DNA from: Urophycis tenuis
Lineage: Eukaryota > Chordata > Actinopteri > Gadiformes > Phycidae
Assembly (NCBI GenBank): GCA_036785325.1
Contig: JAXIVH010000008.1
Span: 6,925,694 to 6,989,693, forward strand
Direction: 5' to 3'
DNA length: 64,000 nt
Position numbers and translations under genes: made by a program. Under the pieces are notes generated by a model, which worked only from the letters and a program-made list of their open reading frames with translations, searched no databases and had not been told where the DNA came from. This document shows, piece by piece, positions 1-25,223 of the stretch (positions are counted from its first letter, which is position 1; each line of letters starts with the position of its first letter).

Positions 1-388
1 CCCATTCCTGCGGATTAATGACTTAATTAATGACTAATGTATATTGGGATAAATTGCATCTGCTGAAATAACTAAATAGTAAATACATGATCAGTTATAT
101 AACACGCAATCATATATCACACAGTCATATTTCCAGCACGGCAGCAGGGAGTGGAAACCCAGCAGTGAGTGGAAACCGCCACACTCTATCGCCAACGACT
201 TTGTCAGCACCGCGGCGGCCAATGAAAGAACAAGTGATCACATCACGCGGTCAAGGCTAAATCCCCGGGTGCGGAATGCAGTGAATGGCAAAGTGCCTTC
301 ACGGCCCTCCAGAGACTCTGCCGCAAACAGACGTTATTGGCAGGCGGGTCTCCATCCATCATTGGCGGGGGACTCACCGGGCGTGCGA

Positions 389-13462
<13,074 letters not shown>

Positions 13463-13513
13463 GGCTTTGCTAGAGAGACGACCTGGTCGAGGGGGGACGG
13501 ATGGCACAGAGGA

Positions 13514-13516
<3 letters not shown>

Positions 13517-13597
<81 letters not shown>
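13517..13597. repeat. (GA)n microsatellite, (CT)n on the sense strand
   Basis: About 80 bp of pure GA, ending 48 bp upstream of the acceptor of the KIAA1671-like ATG exon (13469). Read on the minus strand it is a long pyrimidine tract and may serve that 3' splice site. Confidence 0.95.
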
Positions 13598-13599
13598 AC

Positions 13600-14745
13600 A
13601 GGTTAAAGCAGACATCGTTAGACGTAGAAGAGTGTCTTGATGGAGGACATCAGCGCATCGACGATACGAAGTAGGGAAATTCCACACCGCGAGGGAATAT
13701 GTGTCATGAGACACAACAAAAAATCCAGAAGTGCAACTTCGAAAAAGTTTACTTTTTAGTTCAGATATTTTGATGTTTATATTTATTTATATCTGTCCCT
13801 GAAATAAACATTCCAATATCTGATGAAGACATTAAGATGAATAGACAACGGCTATCATTTTCTGCCTTCAAAGGGATTTTTGGCCTTGGTGAAAGGTATT
13901 CCCAGTGTAAAGCCAGGCATTATTTGGCTTTCTCTTGCCCTGAGACATATTCAGACAACTATGACTTTAGGTTTAATTTTTGAGGAAAAGTGAGCAGTCG
14001 TGTCCTGTTTCACAACCAGAACATGACAGGACTTGACGGGACAGGCAAGGTAACATGTTTTTATGTTTCTGTATTTCGGCAAGTGAAAGCGGACGACTAT
14101 GTAATTACAGCGACCCTGTCAGTGTGATAAACAATAATAGGCCTTCGCCAAAAATATTTATACACTGAACAATTTATACCGTCTGGTTTTACCTGTGAGT
14201 GGTTTGTACAAACCGGTCAATCCACAGTCACACGACAATGTTCAATAATATTCAGCTATTTGCGTCATCAGCCACTTGGGAGTTTCTGTCGATACATCAA
14301 TAACTCTCCACATTAGTAGAGGCCTATCTCAATCAGTCCTACGTTGCACAAAGAGAGGGTACTAATGGTGAGAGAACAGAGTGCATTTTGAAATGGTTAT
14401 ACATTGACACGTATTTATTAAGTAGGCCTATCAGTTTGGAGCTCATTGGAAAGGATCTCCTGCCAAGGATTCTATGACAGCAATCTACGCGGTCCTTGGA
14501 GCTTCTTTATCTGCACGTTTTAATCGTTTGCCTGCAGTGTCAAAGTTTCCCTTTGTACTATCAGGTCTACGTCGTTCTTCACTATGAGCCATTCCTTAAT
14601 AACAAGGATCGCGCACGCTTTTTAAATGAATTCATCAACACATGCATGTTTTTGTGGGCCTTGAAGACATTTAGTGTTGAAACTGAACCACAAGGTAACC
14701 CAGCCCGCCTGCGGATGGAGATCACTTAATAAGTTACTGAGTGTG
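13600..14745. other. Non-coding stretch before the assembly gap
   Basis: AT-rich DNA upstream of the KIAA1671-like start exon and downstream of the visible end of dnai1. I found no splice-bounded coding exon on either strand. It could hold 5' noncoding exons of the KIAA1671-like gene. Confidence 0.5.
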
Positions 14746-14945
14746 NNNNNNNNNNNNNNNNNNNNNNNNNNNNNNNNNNNNNNNNNNNNNNNNNNNNNNN
14801 NNNNNNNNNNNNNNNNNNNNNNNNNNNNNNNNNNNNNNNNNNNNNNNNNNNNNNNNNNNNNNNNNNNNNNNNNNNNNNNNNNNNNNNNNNNNNNNNNNNN
14901 NNNNNNNNNNNNNNNNNNNNNNNNNNNNNNNNNNNNNNNNNNNNN
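14746..14945. other. Assembly gap (200 N)
   Basis: Exactly 200 unresolved bases, a common placeholder size, so the true length is unknown. It lies between the last dnai1 exon found and the KIAA1671-like gene, and is one place the missing dnai1 3' exons could be. Confidence 1.
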
Positions 14946-15100
14946 ACTCCGCTTATCTCCTCCTTTTGCTGTTTCTTCCCCAGCAACGAACAGCTGTCAC
15001 TAGAGCTCGCCGGCCGCTTTCACCCAATCCTCATCCTGCTGTAACTATTGCAGTCAATCAATCGATCATCACATTGACACACTCTAAAACTCTCTCACAC

Positions 15101-15269
<169 letters not shown>

Positions 15270-15707
15270 ACTGGGGCCTTATCACCAGCAGTAAATACAG
15301 ACCACGAGGAACACAATGCATGTTGAGTCACCACCACGACCACCACCACCACAGTGCTGTCAGGCCAGACCACCGGCCAACAGCAGCTGTAACCAAGGCA
15401 GTGTTAGGGTTCATCATCGTAGCGCTGCAGTGTGTGTCGTGTGTCATATTTCCACGTGCCATGTCATATTTGCCCTTTTTTCATCCCGTTTTTGTCATGG
15501 TGTGGCTGGCTGCACACCACTTCAATGTTTTGAGTGCATCATTTGGAAGCAACACACGCAGAAATCGCCCGTGTGTGACGATTTTCCGTTGAATGAATTG
15601 CCTTTGTACTCTCGTCTTTGAACAAGGTTTCAGATCTGGCCTCAGGAACATTGGAAGATGTGTAGAGGATGAGAGAGGGAGGCAGAGATGGAGAGCAACA
15701 GAGAGAG

Positions 15708-15712
15708 GGAGC

Positions 15713-15745
<33 letters not shown>

Positions 15746-15746
15746 G

Positions 15747-15781
<35 letters not shown>

Positions 15782-15842
15782 GGAGAGAGAGAGAGTGAGA
15801 GAGAGAGAGGGGGGGGGGAGGGAGAGAGAGGGGGGGGGGGGG
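15708..15842. repeat. (GA)n microsatellite with G-runs
   Basis: GA repeats grading into two G-runs of about 9-12 bases; the sequence is purine-only on the plus strand. Confidence 0.95.
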
Positions 15843-16885
15843 ACAAGCGCTAAGGAATGAACAAGCACTGACATGTATCTCTCAAATCACTGCCAAAGGC
15901 TTAATTTCCTTCCTGTCATTTTCAATCGGCGCGCAGGCCAAGGCGAAGAGTCCGGGACTTTTATGGCGACTGACCGCCGGTGATTACGTCAGCAAAAAAC
16001 AGATGGGGACAGCTGGCAGCCGTTCTGATAGAAGCACACAAGGACAAACAAGCCAGCGCACACACACACACACACACCACTCTTGTTTGGGAATCAACAC
16101 TGTCAGACATGGCTTGCTTACAAAGTGCACCGCTCCTGAACCCACTCATCCCACCCAAGGCTATTCTGAATGAACCGTATTGTGTGGGCTAAGACGGGCT
16201 TACGAGGCTGAGGCGAGCACACTACCGGCGTAATGAAAGGCCTCCTACTTGTTCTGCTACCGCGGTGCCACGTCAAATACGATCAGTTGTGGAACAACGG
16301 GTTCCCCCCCCGTGAGCACAATGACTTCCAACGACACTGCTCCTGCTACTAGCTGGTGCTAACTCCTGCTCCCGATGCTGGGCTGGTTTTAACTGCTGCC
16401 ATAGAGTGGGTGGTTTGGAGGTCAAGGTGAAGTTGAGGTGTTTGAGCTTAGTTATGATTTAGAATTGGCCATAATGGGTTGTTATCAGTCTCACATATCA
16501 GACGTTGTATTAATTTCTGCAGTCTGATGGGCGACAAGCTCAGATGTGGGTGATGGGGGGGGGTGGGGGGGGGGGGGGGCTTTTCACCTTTATTCGCTTC
16601 ATATTTTGTTTCCGACCAATCACATCGTTGGAGGTGGGGACCCCAGCACTAACTAAAGTGCTGTGCAAACTAAAATGTCTGGACACCACCGTTCTTAAAG
16701 AAGGTATTTCAATCGACTCTGTGCAGACTGTGCACTCTAGAAATACACTTAAAATGAAAATAATCTCACTAAAGTCCCCTTCTGAGTAGAATATCGCCAC
16801 GTCAAAACAGGAAACAAGGCTCTTTTAGTTTTTTTTGGTTTCCGGCGCAGGCTCTGTGGGGTATCCCCCCCAGAGGTCCTGGGGG

Positions 16886-16912
16886 GAGACATTAGTCATT
16901 AGTCATTAGTCA
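16886..16912. repeat. Short ATTAGTC tandem repeat
   Basis: Three to four copies of ATTAGTC/ATTGGTC, just beyond the read-through stop after the last dnai1 exon. Confidence 0.8.
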
Positions 16913-17038
16913 TTGGTCGTTTGTCGTCATTATTGGTGAGGTTTGGGAGACACAGAGGCTGGCTGTGCTTGATGCGTTGGCAGTAGACAGGCTGGGCTCA
17001 GGGACGGTGGGAATGGGTCTCTGATGGACGGACCTCAC

Positions 17039-17296
17039 CTTGCCATCCGTGGTCACGGCGGCGAAGACCGTGGAGGAGTACGGAGACCAGGCGACATCTC
17101 CGACGGCTGCGTTGAGGTCAAAGGTGAACATGGGAGTCCTGGAGAAGAAAAAAAAACAAAACAAAACACACCCACACAAGGAAACACATGAGAGTCTCCT
17201 TAAAGCCGCCTGTCATCGGAGCAACAGCCCAAGGAAGCGAAGCACGAAGACAAAACGTAGATATGTGTGGATACTCTGAGCTCGGCGAGTTCCCTG

Positions 17297-17330
<34 letters not shown>

Positions 17331-17788
17331 GCTGCATCTCCGCACACTTCAAATAACCACTCGTCTAGCTAGCGTTTGAAAAATGACACAACAGAATTCA
17401 CAAAAGGTTGCATATCTGCCGCTCAGACTTTCAAACGTGCTGCTCCGCTCCGCTGAGCCCTTCAGTCAGGGAGTACGTGCTCCATCAGACTCCGGCGCCG
17501 CACTCTGATGAACTTTCCACGGGGGGCGATTGCTTTCCGCTTGGGCGCGCATGCATCCCCGGGAAGCCCGTCAGAGAGGGTGACACGCGTGATGGGAGCT
17601 GTGCTCGGCTTGCCACTCTTACCGCTGTTCTCAATCTGCTCACATCCCAACTGAGACTGTTAAAAACCTGTGGGGGGAATCTAGCCCGAAAAAAACCAAA
17701 ACCCAAAAAAAAAAAAAACAGTTTCTGTGTACACAAAACGGAGACGGTTTTTTCAACTCTCTGCGTGTTGTTCTTGCCTGAGTCTGTC

Positions 17789-17838
<50 letters not shown>

Positions 17839-19545
17839 CGCGGCTTTTTGCCTGGGAATGTGGACCATCCCAATAGTGCGAGCGGTGCTATTCAGCCCTG
17901 GACATCAGAGCTGTGGTGTCGCCGGGCGGACAATACGCAGGGAGGGAGGGGGGGGGTGGGGGGTAGATCTGCACGCTGCAAACTGGGTCTTTGTGCTCGG
18001 ACCGCCCTGTGATACGAGCCCTGTGAGCAAGATGAATGAATGCATTTTACCTAAGCGCCTTCGAAGCCTGTACTTACAGAGGTTCTTAAAATACTATTCA
18101 CGTTGGTGAGTGTGTGTGTGTGTGTGTCTTTGTGCCTTACTGTGAGCGAGAGAAAGGGAACAACAGAGAGAGACAGAGAGAGGGAGATACACTGAAAAAA
18201 AAAAAACTTTTTTTTTCAAAGGGATTCAAAAACAGCGAATCGAAAAATGTTGACGGTTAGAAATGTAGCCCGCGTGTCTAGATCTGGCTTTAATTATATA
18301 ATGCCATTATATAATTATATAAATACATACAGTATGTTGTTTCTACATTACTTCTGCCTACCAGTTAAAAAAAATACACAGACTTTTTCAACACCTCGAC
18401 AACACCTTGATACATTTTCCATGAAGACTAACACAGACATTTTGTTTGCCAACACTTTCTCTGACCCAACCAGATCTGTCTGGTGAATTGGGCTTTTACT
18501 CTCCCTTCAAAGTGGATTAGTTGGTTAACAAGGTTACGTTGCCATTAGTATGATAAGTGCAGTTGGAGCCTGATACAGTATATACAACAAATGATACATT
18601 TGGAACAAACGCAGTGTACCTCCAGTCTCCTCTCCTGTGCTATGGAAGCTATGGAATGTGGAAGTGGATTAGTGTGAATCAAACGAGATTTGTATGCATG
18701 GGGGTCAACCATGAGCTATGATATGACGATCAGACCATAATAGTCCTTCAGTGAGCACGCTTTTTACGGGAAAATCACACTGGACCCACAACTTCTTTAC
18801 AGAACTAGTTATTGGGAAGATTACTGTCAAATGGCTAAATATTGAAAGCTCTGTGAGTGGCCTGAATGGCTCAGTAAAGTCCAGCGCAATCCATTAACCA
18901 TCCATTCTATTATGCACTCATGATCCATTCAGGGTCCGACTTGTAGTAAGGCATGGTGGACAGGGAATTCAATCCATCATATTTACTGGCCGTATAAATA
19001 TAAACGATCCAACGGCACACACTGCGAGAAGCAGCAGCAAGCGTTCACGATGCATTTCTTTTGCGTCCTACATATTTCATGGAGTCAGAGCAACTCCATA
19101 AGCTGTGATGCAAAAAAAAAAAAATGACGGCTGCGTTTATGGCTGTGAACTGTACTTCTCATTGGTCTATTGTGCGATATAGGACGCATACAGTATACAC
19201 TGACACTAAGCTATCTGCGGCTGGAGATAGCCTAGCCCATCGTGGCCCTGACCTGACGGTGTGATCCCAGATCTTGACCGTCCAGTCGGAGCTGCAGGAC
19301 ATGAACACCTTGGGGTGGAAGTGGTTCCACTTGACCGCGTCCACCGCCATGTTGTGGGCCTGGTAGGTCTCCAGGAACTGGCTGGAGTAGGCCTTGGAGC
19401 ACTGGAGGACACACGGGTTAGAGGAAGTAAGAAACACAATAATAATCACAAGCACACGCTTGATAGTGCTGTGTCAACCAAGAACACAGAGTTTGTGTGT
19501 GCGTGTGTGTGTGTGCGTGTGTGTGCGTGTGTGTGTGCGTGCATG

Positions 19546-19602
<57 letters not shown>

Positions 19603-20478
19603 GGCAGGGTGCTAAGGCACTGGGATCAATCACAAGCTCGTAAATAACAAGGACTGTATCTGAAAAAAAAAAAAGTGGATTTGGATAAAGCCGTCAAACG
19701 CCAAACGACTAAATAGTAAATGTCATTGTTTATTTTCTACGCCAGAAGTGAGCATGTGTAAGTGCGAGCTTCTTCTGTTCACTGCCAGGAAAATGTGTGA
19801 CTGCGTTGACAAATCTATTAAAAACACGCTCCCAGATCCTAGCACCGGCTTATGGTCGATTCCGAGCTCCTAAACCCCCCCCCCAATACAAGGATCACCA
19901 CTAGAAAGGAAAACCAAAGAGAATCGACCGACCGAACCTGGCTCAGCCATAACCTCCTCAGTGGGGGGTGGGGAGGGGGGTGGTGGGGGGGTGGTGGTGG
20001 GGGTACGGATGTGCCTCTTAACGGTTTAATCACCCGCCTCCTCCTCCTCCAGCCCTCCTCTCTGCCCTCCCGTGAAAATGGGCGCGCTCGATGGCGGGCG
20101 GCAGGTGTTCGTTTGCGGAGACGAGGGAGAAAACCCCCCCCCCCCCCAAAAAAATCCGGATTTCGCTGGCATTTAGAGAAACTGCGGCGACAGAGACACG
20201 GGGTGGCCGCAGATTTAGATTGAGGAGATAAATCTGCTGAGCTGTCCGAGGGGCAGATAGCTTCTCCTGCCTGCGGGGGGACAGGTGTGCGCTGCTTTCC
20301 CCCCCCCCCCCCCCCGGCCGCAGACAGACTGGGGGTATTAGCCCCGCCCTCCACGCCACCCCCCCCCCCCCCCCCCCCCCCCCCCCCACCCATCCCCCAC
20401 TGCCGCTGCCAGCTGCTGCTCTTCCCGAAGATAACACAACAAAAAGCCGCGCGTACACACAGAGGCATTGATTGACTC

Positions 20479-20522
<44 letters not shown>

Positions 20523-20550
20523 TGTGTCTGTGTGTGTGTCTGTGTGTCTG

Positions 20551-20602
<52 letters not shown>

Positions 20603-20653
20603 TGTGTGTGTGTGTGTCTGTCTGTGTCTGTGTGTGTGTGTGTCTGTGTCTGT

Positions 20654-20693
<40 letters not shown>

Positions 20694-21392
20694 CTGTCTG
20701 TGTGTGTGTGTGTCTGTGTTTGTAAAAAAACGGTCGTGGCCTCGTCTGGACGACTAAGACGCGGCGTCCATCGTCTCTCCGGAGACGATGGTCCCATCCT
20801 TTGGAGGCGGCCCTGGGCAACTCAAACGGCTCTCATCCACAGGCTGAGGGGAAGCGAGTGATGGAAACTCACACCTGCCAACGGCGGGGAGATTGGAGCG
20901 CCTGGCAGGTAGACGGGTACGGGGCGACATGTTTAAACCCTTTATCTGACTGGTGGGTTCTGCTACTCTGGCAGGCGGAATGATAAGATTGTAAAAGTAC
21001 ATTTTGGGCCCCCGAGTGAAACCAGAGAAGGCTAAAAGAATATCGGGAGCCTGTCTGAATATGTATTCATGAGTGTCATGCACAAATATGAACCAAATCA
21101 AGGAGAACCGACGGCCAGGCATGCTCATGTAATGCAATATGTAATATTAATTTGTGCATGAAACGGCACAGTCATTACAAATGTATATCAGTGTTTAGCC
21201 ATGCCGTTAATGCACAGCTGAATTCACAATTTTCAAGCGACTGTAGCTATAATGACCCATGGTAAAAGATTAATTTGTCTCCATTGAGAATAAAGAGAGC
21301 AGTGTGCGTGATCGAAGAGAGAGAGTGAGAGAGAGAGAGAGAGAGAGAGTGAGAGAGAGAGAGATATGGCTGATCTTGCACACCCGCAAGTG

Positions 21393-21425
<33 letters not shown>

Positions 21426-24400
21426 TCACTCAAAGCGGGGGGGGGGATTTGTGTACCCCCCCCGTGTGCAAGCCCAGCAAGACGACTTCTGCACTTCACT
21501 GCACACAAAATGAACTTCCATTTTTCAAAGACCATAGCGGGAAGACAGGGGAAAGTTTCTGCAATGATCCCGATCTCCTTTCGGGGCAGTGGGGGGAGAC
21601 AACTTAGTTTGAAGCTAACCCTCCGATGGCTGAAGCAGCAACATTTTGAAAAAGAGTTTAGACAAAATGTGGACTCGACAGAACCGGTTCTAATGCCATT
21701 ATTAAGTTGCTTGGGCATACTGGGACACCGGGAGCTATGGATTCTGGGAAATAACCGAGTTACTTTGGATAGTTGCTTCATCCTAACGGCCACGGCAGAA
21801 TAGCAAGCAGGGCTTTAAAATTGTTACCAAGTATTGCGCTCTCGGTGGCGTTTAGATGCTTTTCTTTGCTAAAATGCCACTCCGAGCATCACGGCACCTT
21901 ATCGCTAAGCCGCCGCCGTGTCGCAGTGAAGCCTCCGGGCCACTCACCTTGTGGATTTTCCCCTCCTCAGTACCGACCAAGAAGAGGAAGTCAATCTTCT
22001 GATGGAAGTCGAAGGACGTGCCGCACGCTGCGAAACACATGTTGAACACATTGTTGAGCGGCAGACAGACTGGAACCGAGTGCTGCTCGGGGGGGCAATA
22101 TCTGCACACAACACACGCGTCTTGGGGCTCCCGAGGCCGTACCGGGCTGCTGCTTGCCACACATGGGTGGGTGACATATGGCGAGCGAGCGGCACAACGG
22201 CTCAGCGACAGCAGTGAGACACGCGCCTCTCAAAACGTGGACGTCCGGTAGCTCAAAGCTTGGGACATTCAACATTCATTCCTCTGAGGCGCCTCCTTTC
22301 TGAGCCGGTGTCGATATAAGGTGGTTAGGTGTGAGTCACCAGCCCTCGCGTGATAAGATCATGTGTACCAGGGAAATTATCTGTGCTCACCACAGCCGAG
22401 GTGCGTTCTTTTCCAATAATGGGACTGCCCTGGAGCGGTCCATTCCACTTATATCACAGTTGCCAACAACAATTAGATATTAGCTGCTTTCATCTATAGC
22501 GATATTGTTTTGTTTTTTTATCGCCTTAATCAGCTGAAATTAAAATATTCCTCCGCGGTGCAATGATCTTATTGTTGTTTTCAGCCATCTGGTCGATGGC
22601 TGATGATGTTGATTATATATATATGTAAGTAATGCCCGGGCCTTGCCATTGGCAGCAGAACCTCGATTATTTTTCCAAATTAGTTTAAAAAAAACAAATA
22701 AAGTTCAAAGCAAAGCAGCCAAGCTCGTCGTGTTGAGAAACCTCCAGCAGTGTACCAAAGCCCAGCGTTCCTCTTCCTCCTCTGTACTGCTCTGTCCTGC
22801 CAAGCCGTAGCGTATAGAGTGCCCGTGCAACAGATTAGTGCCAGTATCTGGGGGGAGCATCCTCATTGCTAATGCCACCATCCACTCCACCGCCGACTGC
22901 CGCCTAATTGGCACGGATGGATCACGCTCCAGATTTTTAAGGGGGTCTCTCTGTGTTTTACGTCGTCCCACATTAGACCTACAACAACTGGCAAACACAC
23001 GCAGAGATCACTCAGCGTTGTCCTGGCTTTGAGAATGTCTCCACGTGGACCACTTCCAAAGAAGTGACCCCAGACATGCGGGCGACGCTACGGTGCACTC
23101 AGAAGACCTCCCCCTTGGAGTTAATAAGGAGACACGGCGGGGGCGGGGTGGGGCAAGCGAGGTGGGAAAAACTCACCGACACTGGGCGTCTCCACCACCT
23201 CCGGGCACTCGGGGAGTGCCCCCTCCAAGGACAGTTTGATGACATCGCTGAAGACCAGCTCGTTCTGCGGGCACGGACATATGGACACGTCTCACGCCAC
23301 GCACACGCACTCACACACACACACACGCATGCATGCACGTGCACACACACACACACGCATGCACACACACATGCACGCACGCACACAGACAAACACACAC
23401 ACGTCTCACGACACACACACACACGCGCGCGCGCGCACACGTCTCACGTCACGCACACACACGTGCACACACACACACGCAGGCAGGCACGCACACACAC
23501 GCACGCACACAGACACACACATAGGCACGCACGCACACACACGCACGCGCGCACACACACACATGCACGCACGCACACAGACAAACACACACACGTCTCA
23601 CGACACACACACACACACGCGCGCGCGCGCACACGTCTCACGTCACGCACACACACGTGCACACACACACACGCACACAGACACAGACATACACATAGGC
23701 ACGCACGCACACACAGACACACATGTTCTCTTGATGTGGCGATGAGGAACAAACAAAGGTGAGAGAGAGACAGGAAGTGAGAGCAGACGGAGACGCGTGC
23801 TCCGCCCGTACCTTGATCAGGGTCCATGACACCACTCGCCCGTCGGATGAAACGGAGTAGAAGTTGTGGTTGTTGTCCATGTCGTCGCTCTGCCAGCGTA
23901 CCTGACAGGGAGCAACAAACAAATAAATAAACAAACAAACAAACAAAACACCAGGTTTCAATCAGGACCGACGGGTCAAAGAAAGAATGTCTGACTGTTG
24001 CTAAGAGATGAGGACATTTGTTCAGAGAACATAATTTATATAAAGCATAGCATGTTTATTGAAAGACAAGGTATGGCAGTGTATTAACTGTGAATATGTA
24101 GAATATTTGTCCTTTTTTTCTGTCTGTGTGTGTGTGTCAACCTTTATTCAATGTTTTCCCTTGTAATTCCCTTAGTAAATGTCAATGTTTTGTCTATCTA
24201 AGCATGCTGTACATCCGACAATTTTCTTTTTGAATGGGCACAGCATAAAGACATGAATACGATTGTGCAACACAGATGTAACAGAAGAAGGCTCCTGGGT
24301 AAGATTAGAGATAACACCAGATGATAGATCACCCGGTCATGGGCCGCCGTCAACACCCGAGGAAAAACCCCCATGCTTTGGCGTACCTGTGTTTTGTAAG

Positions 24401-24636
24401 GATGTTTAGGCTGGCGGTTTTTCGACAGCACACTGCATAAGATGTGACTATGAATGAATCATTCCGGGTGGTGGGTGGTATGTAAATCAGGTGAGAAATT
24501 ACAGTGATGTGGGCAGCCTTAAACAACACCATCAATCTACTGCAATCTGGTTTACACACGCACGCACGCACACAGACGTGTGCACACACACACGCACGCA
24601 CACACACACACACACACACGCACGCACGCACGCACG

Positions 24637-24710
<74 letters not shown>

Positions 24711-25154
24711 CTGTACAGAGGCATTCCTATCCCCACACCTGCCAGACAGGGTCGGTGTGTTTCCCTGACTTGGCAGTGCTCCTGTACGCGGGCTGTGCCG
24801 CTCCGCCCTCCTCCTCCCCCTCCTCCTCCTCCTTCAGGTTGAAGACGGCCACGCAGCCGTCGTAGAAGCCCACCGCCACCAGGTGGGAGAGGCGCTCGTG
24901 GATGTGCAGGCACATGATGCCGCTGGCGGTGGGGTAGATGTACTCGGGGCAGGTGGAGTTCTTCAGCGTGTAGAGCAGCAGCATGCCCTGCCCCTGCTTA
25001 CTGAAGTCGTCTGGTGGGAGAGAAGGAGGAGGAGGAGAAGAGAGGAGAAGGGTGACCGCAGCGACATAAGACAAGAAGATGACAGAGACCAGATATTATG
25101 ATGATGATGATGATGATTATTGTTGTTGTTGTTGTTGTTATTCTTCTTCTTCTT

Positions 25155-25223
<69 letters not shown>

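Noticed and set aside
18247..18486. Plus-strand 79-codon frame
   Set aside because: AT-rich intronic sequence with no protein-like pattern or splice context.
21422..21803. Overlapping 120-145 codon frames on both strands
   Set aside because: They lie in a dnai1 intron, lack similarity and splice support and include microsatellite-encoded residues.
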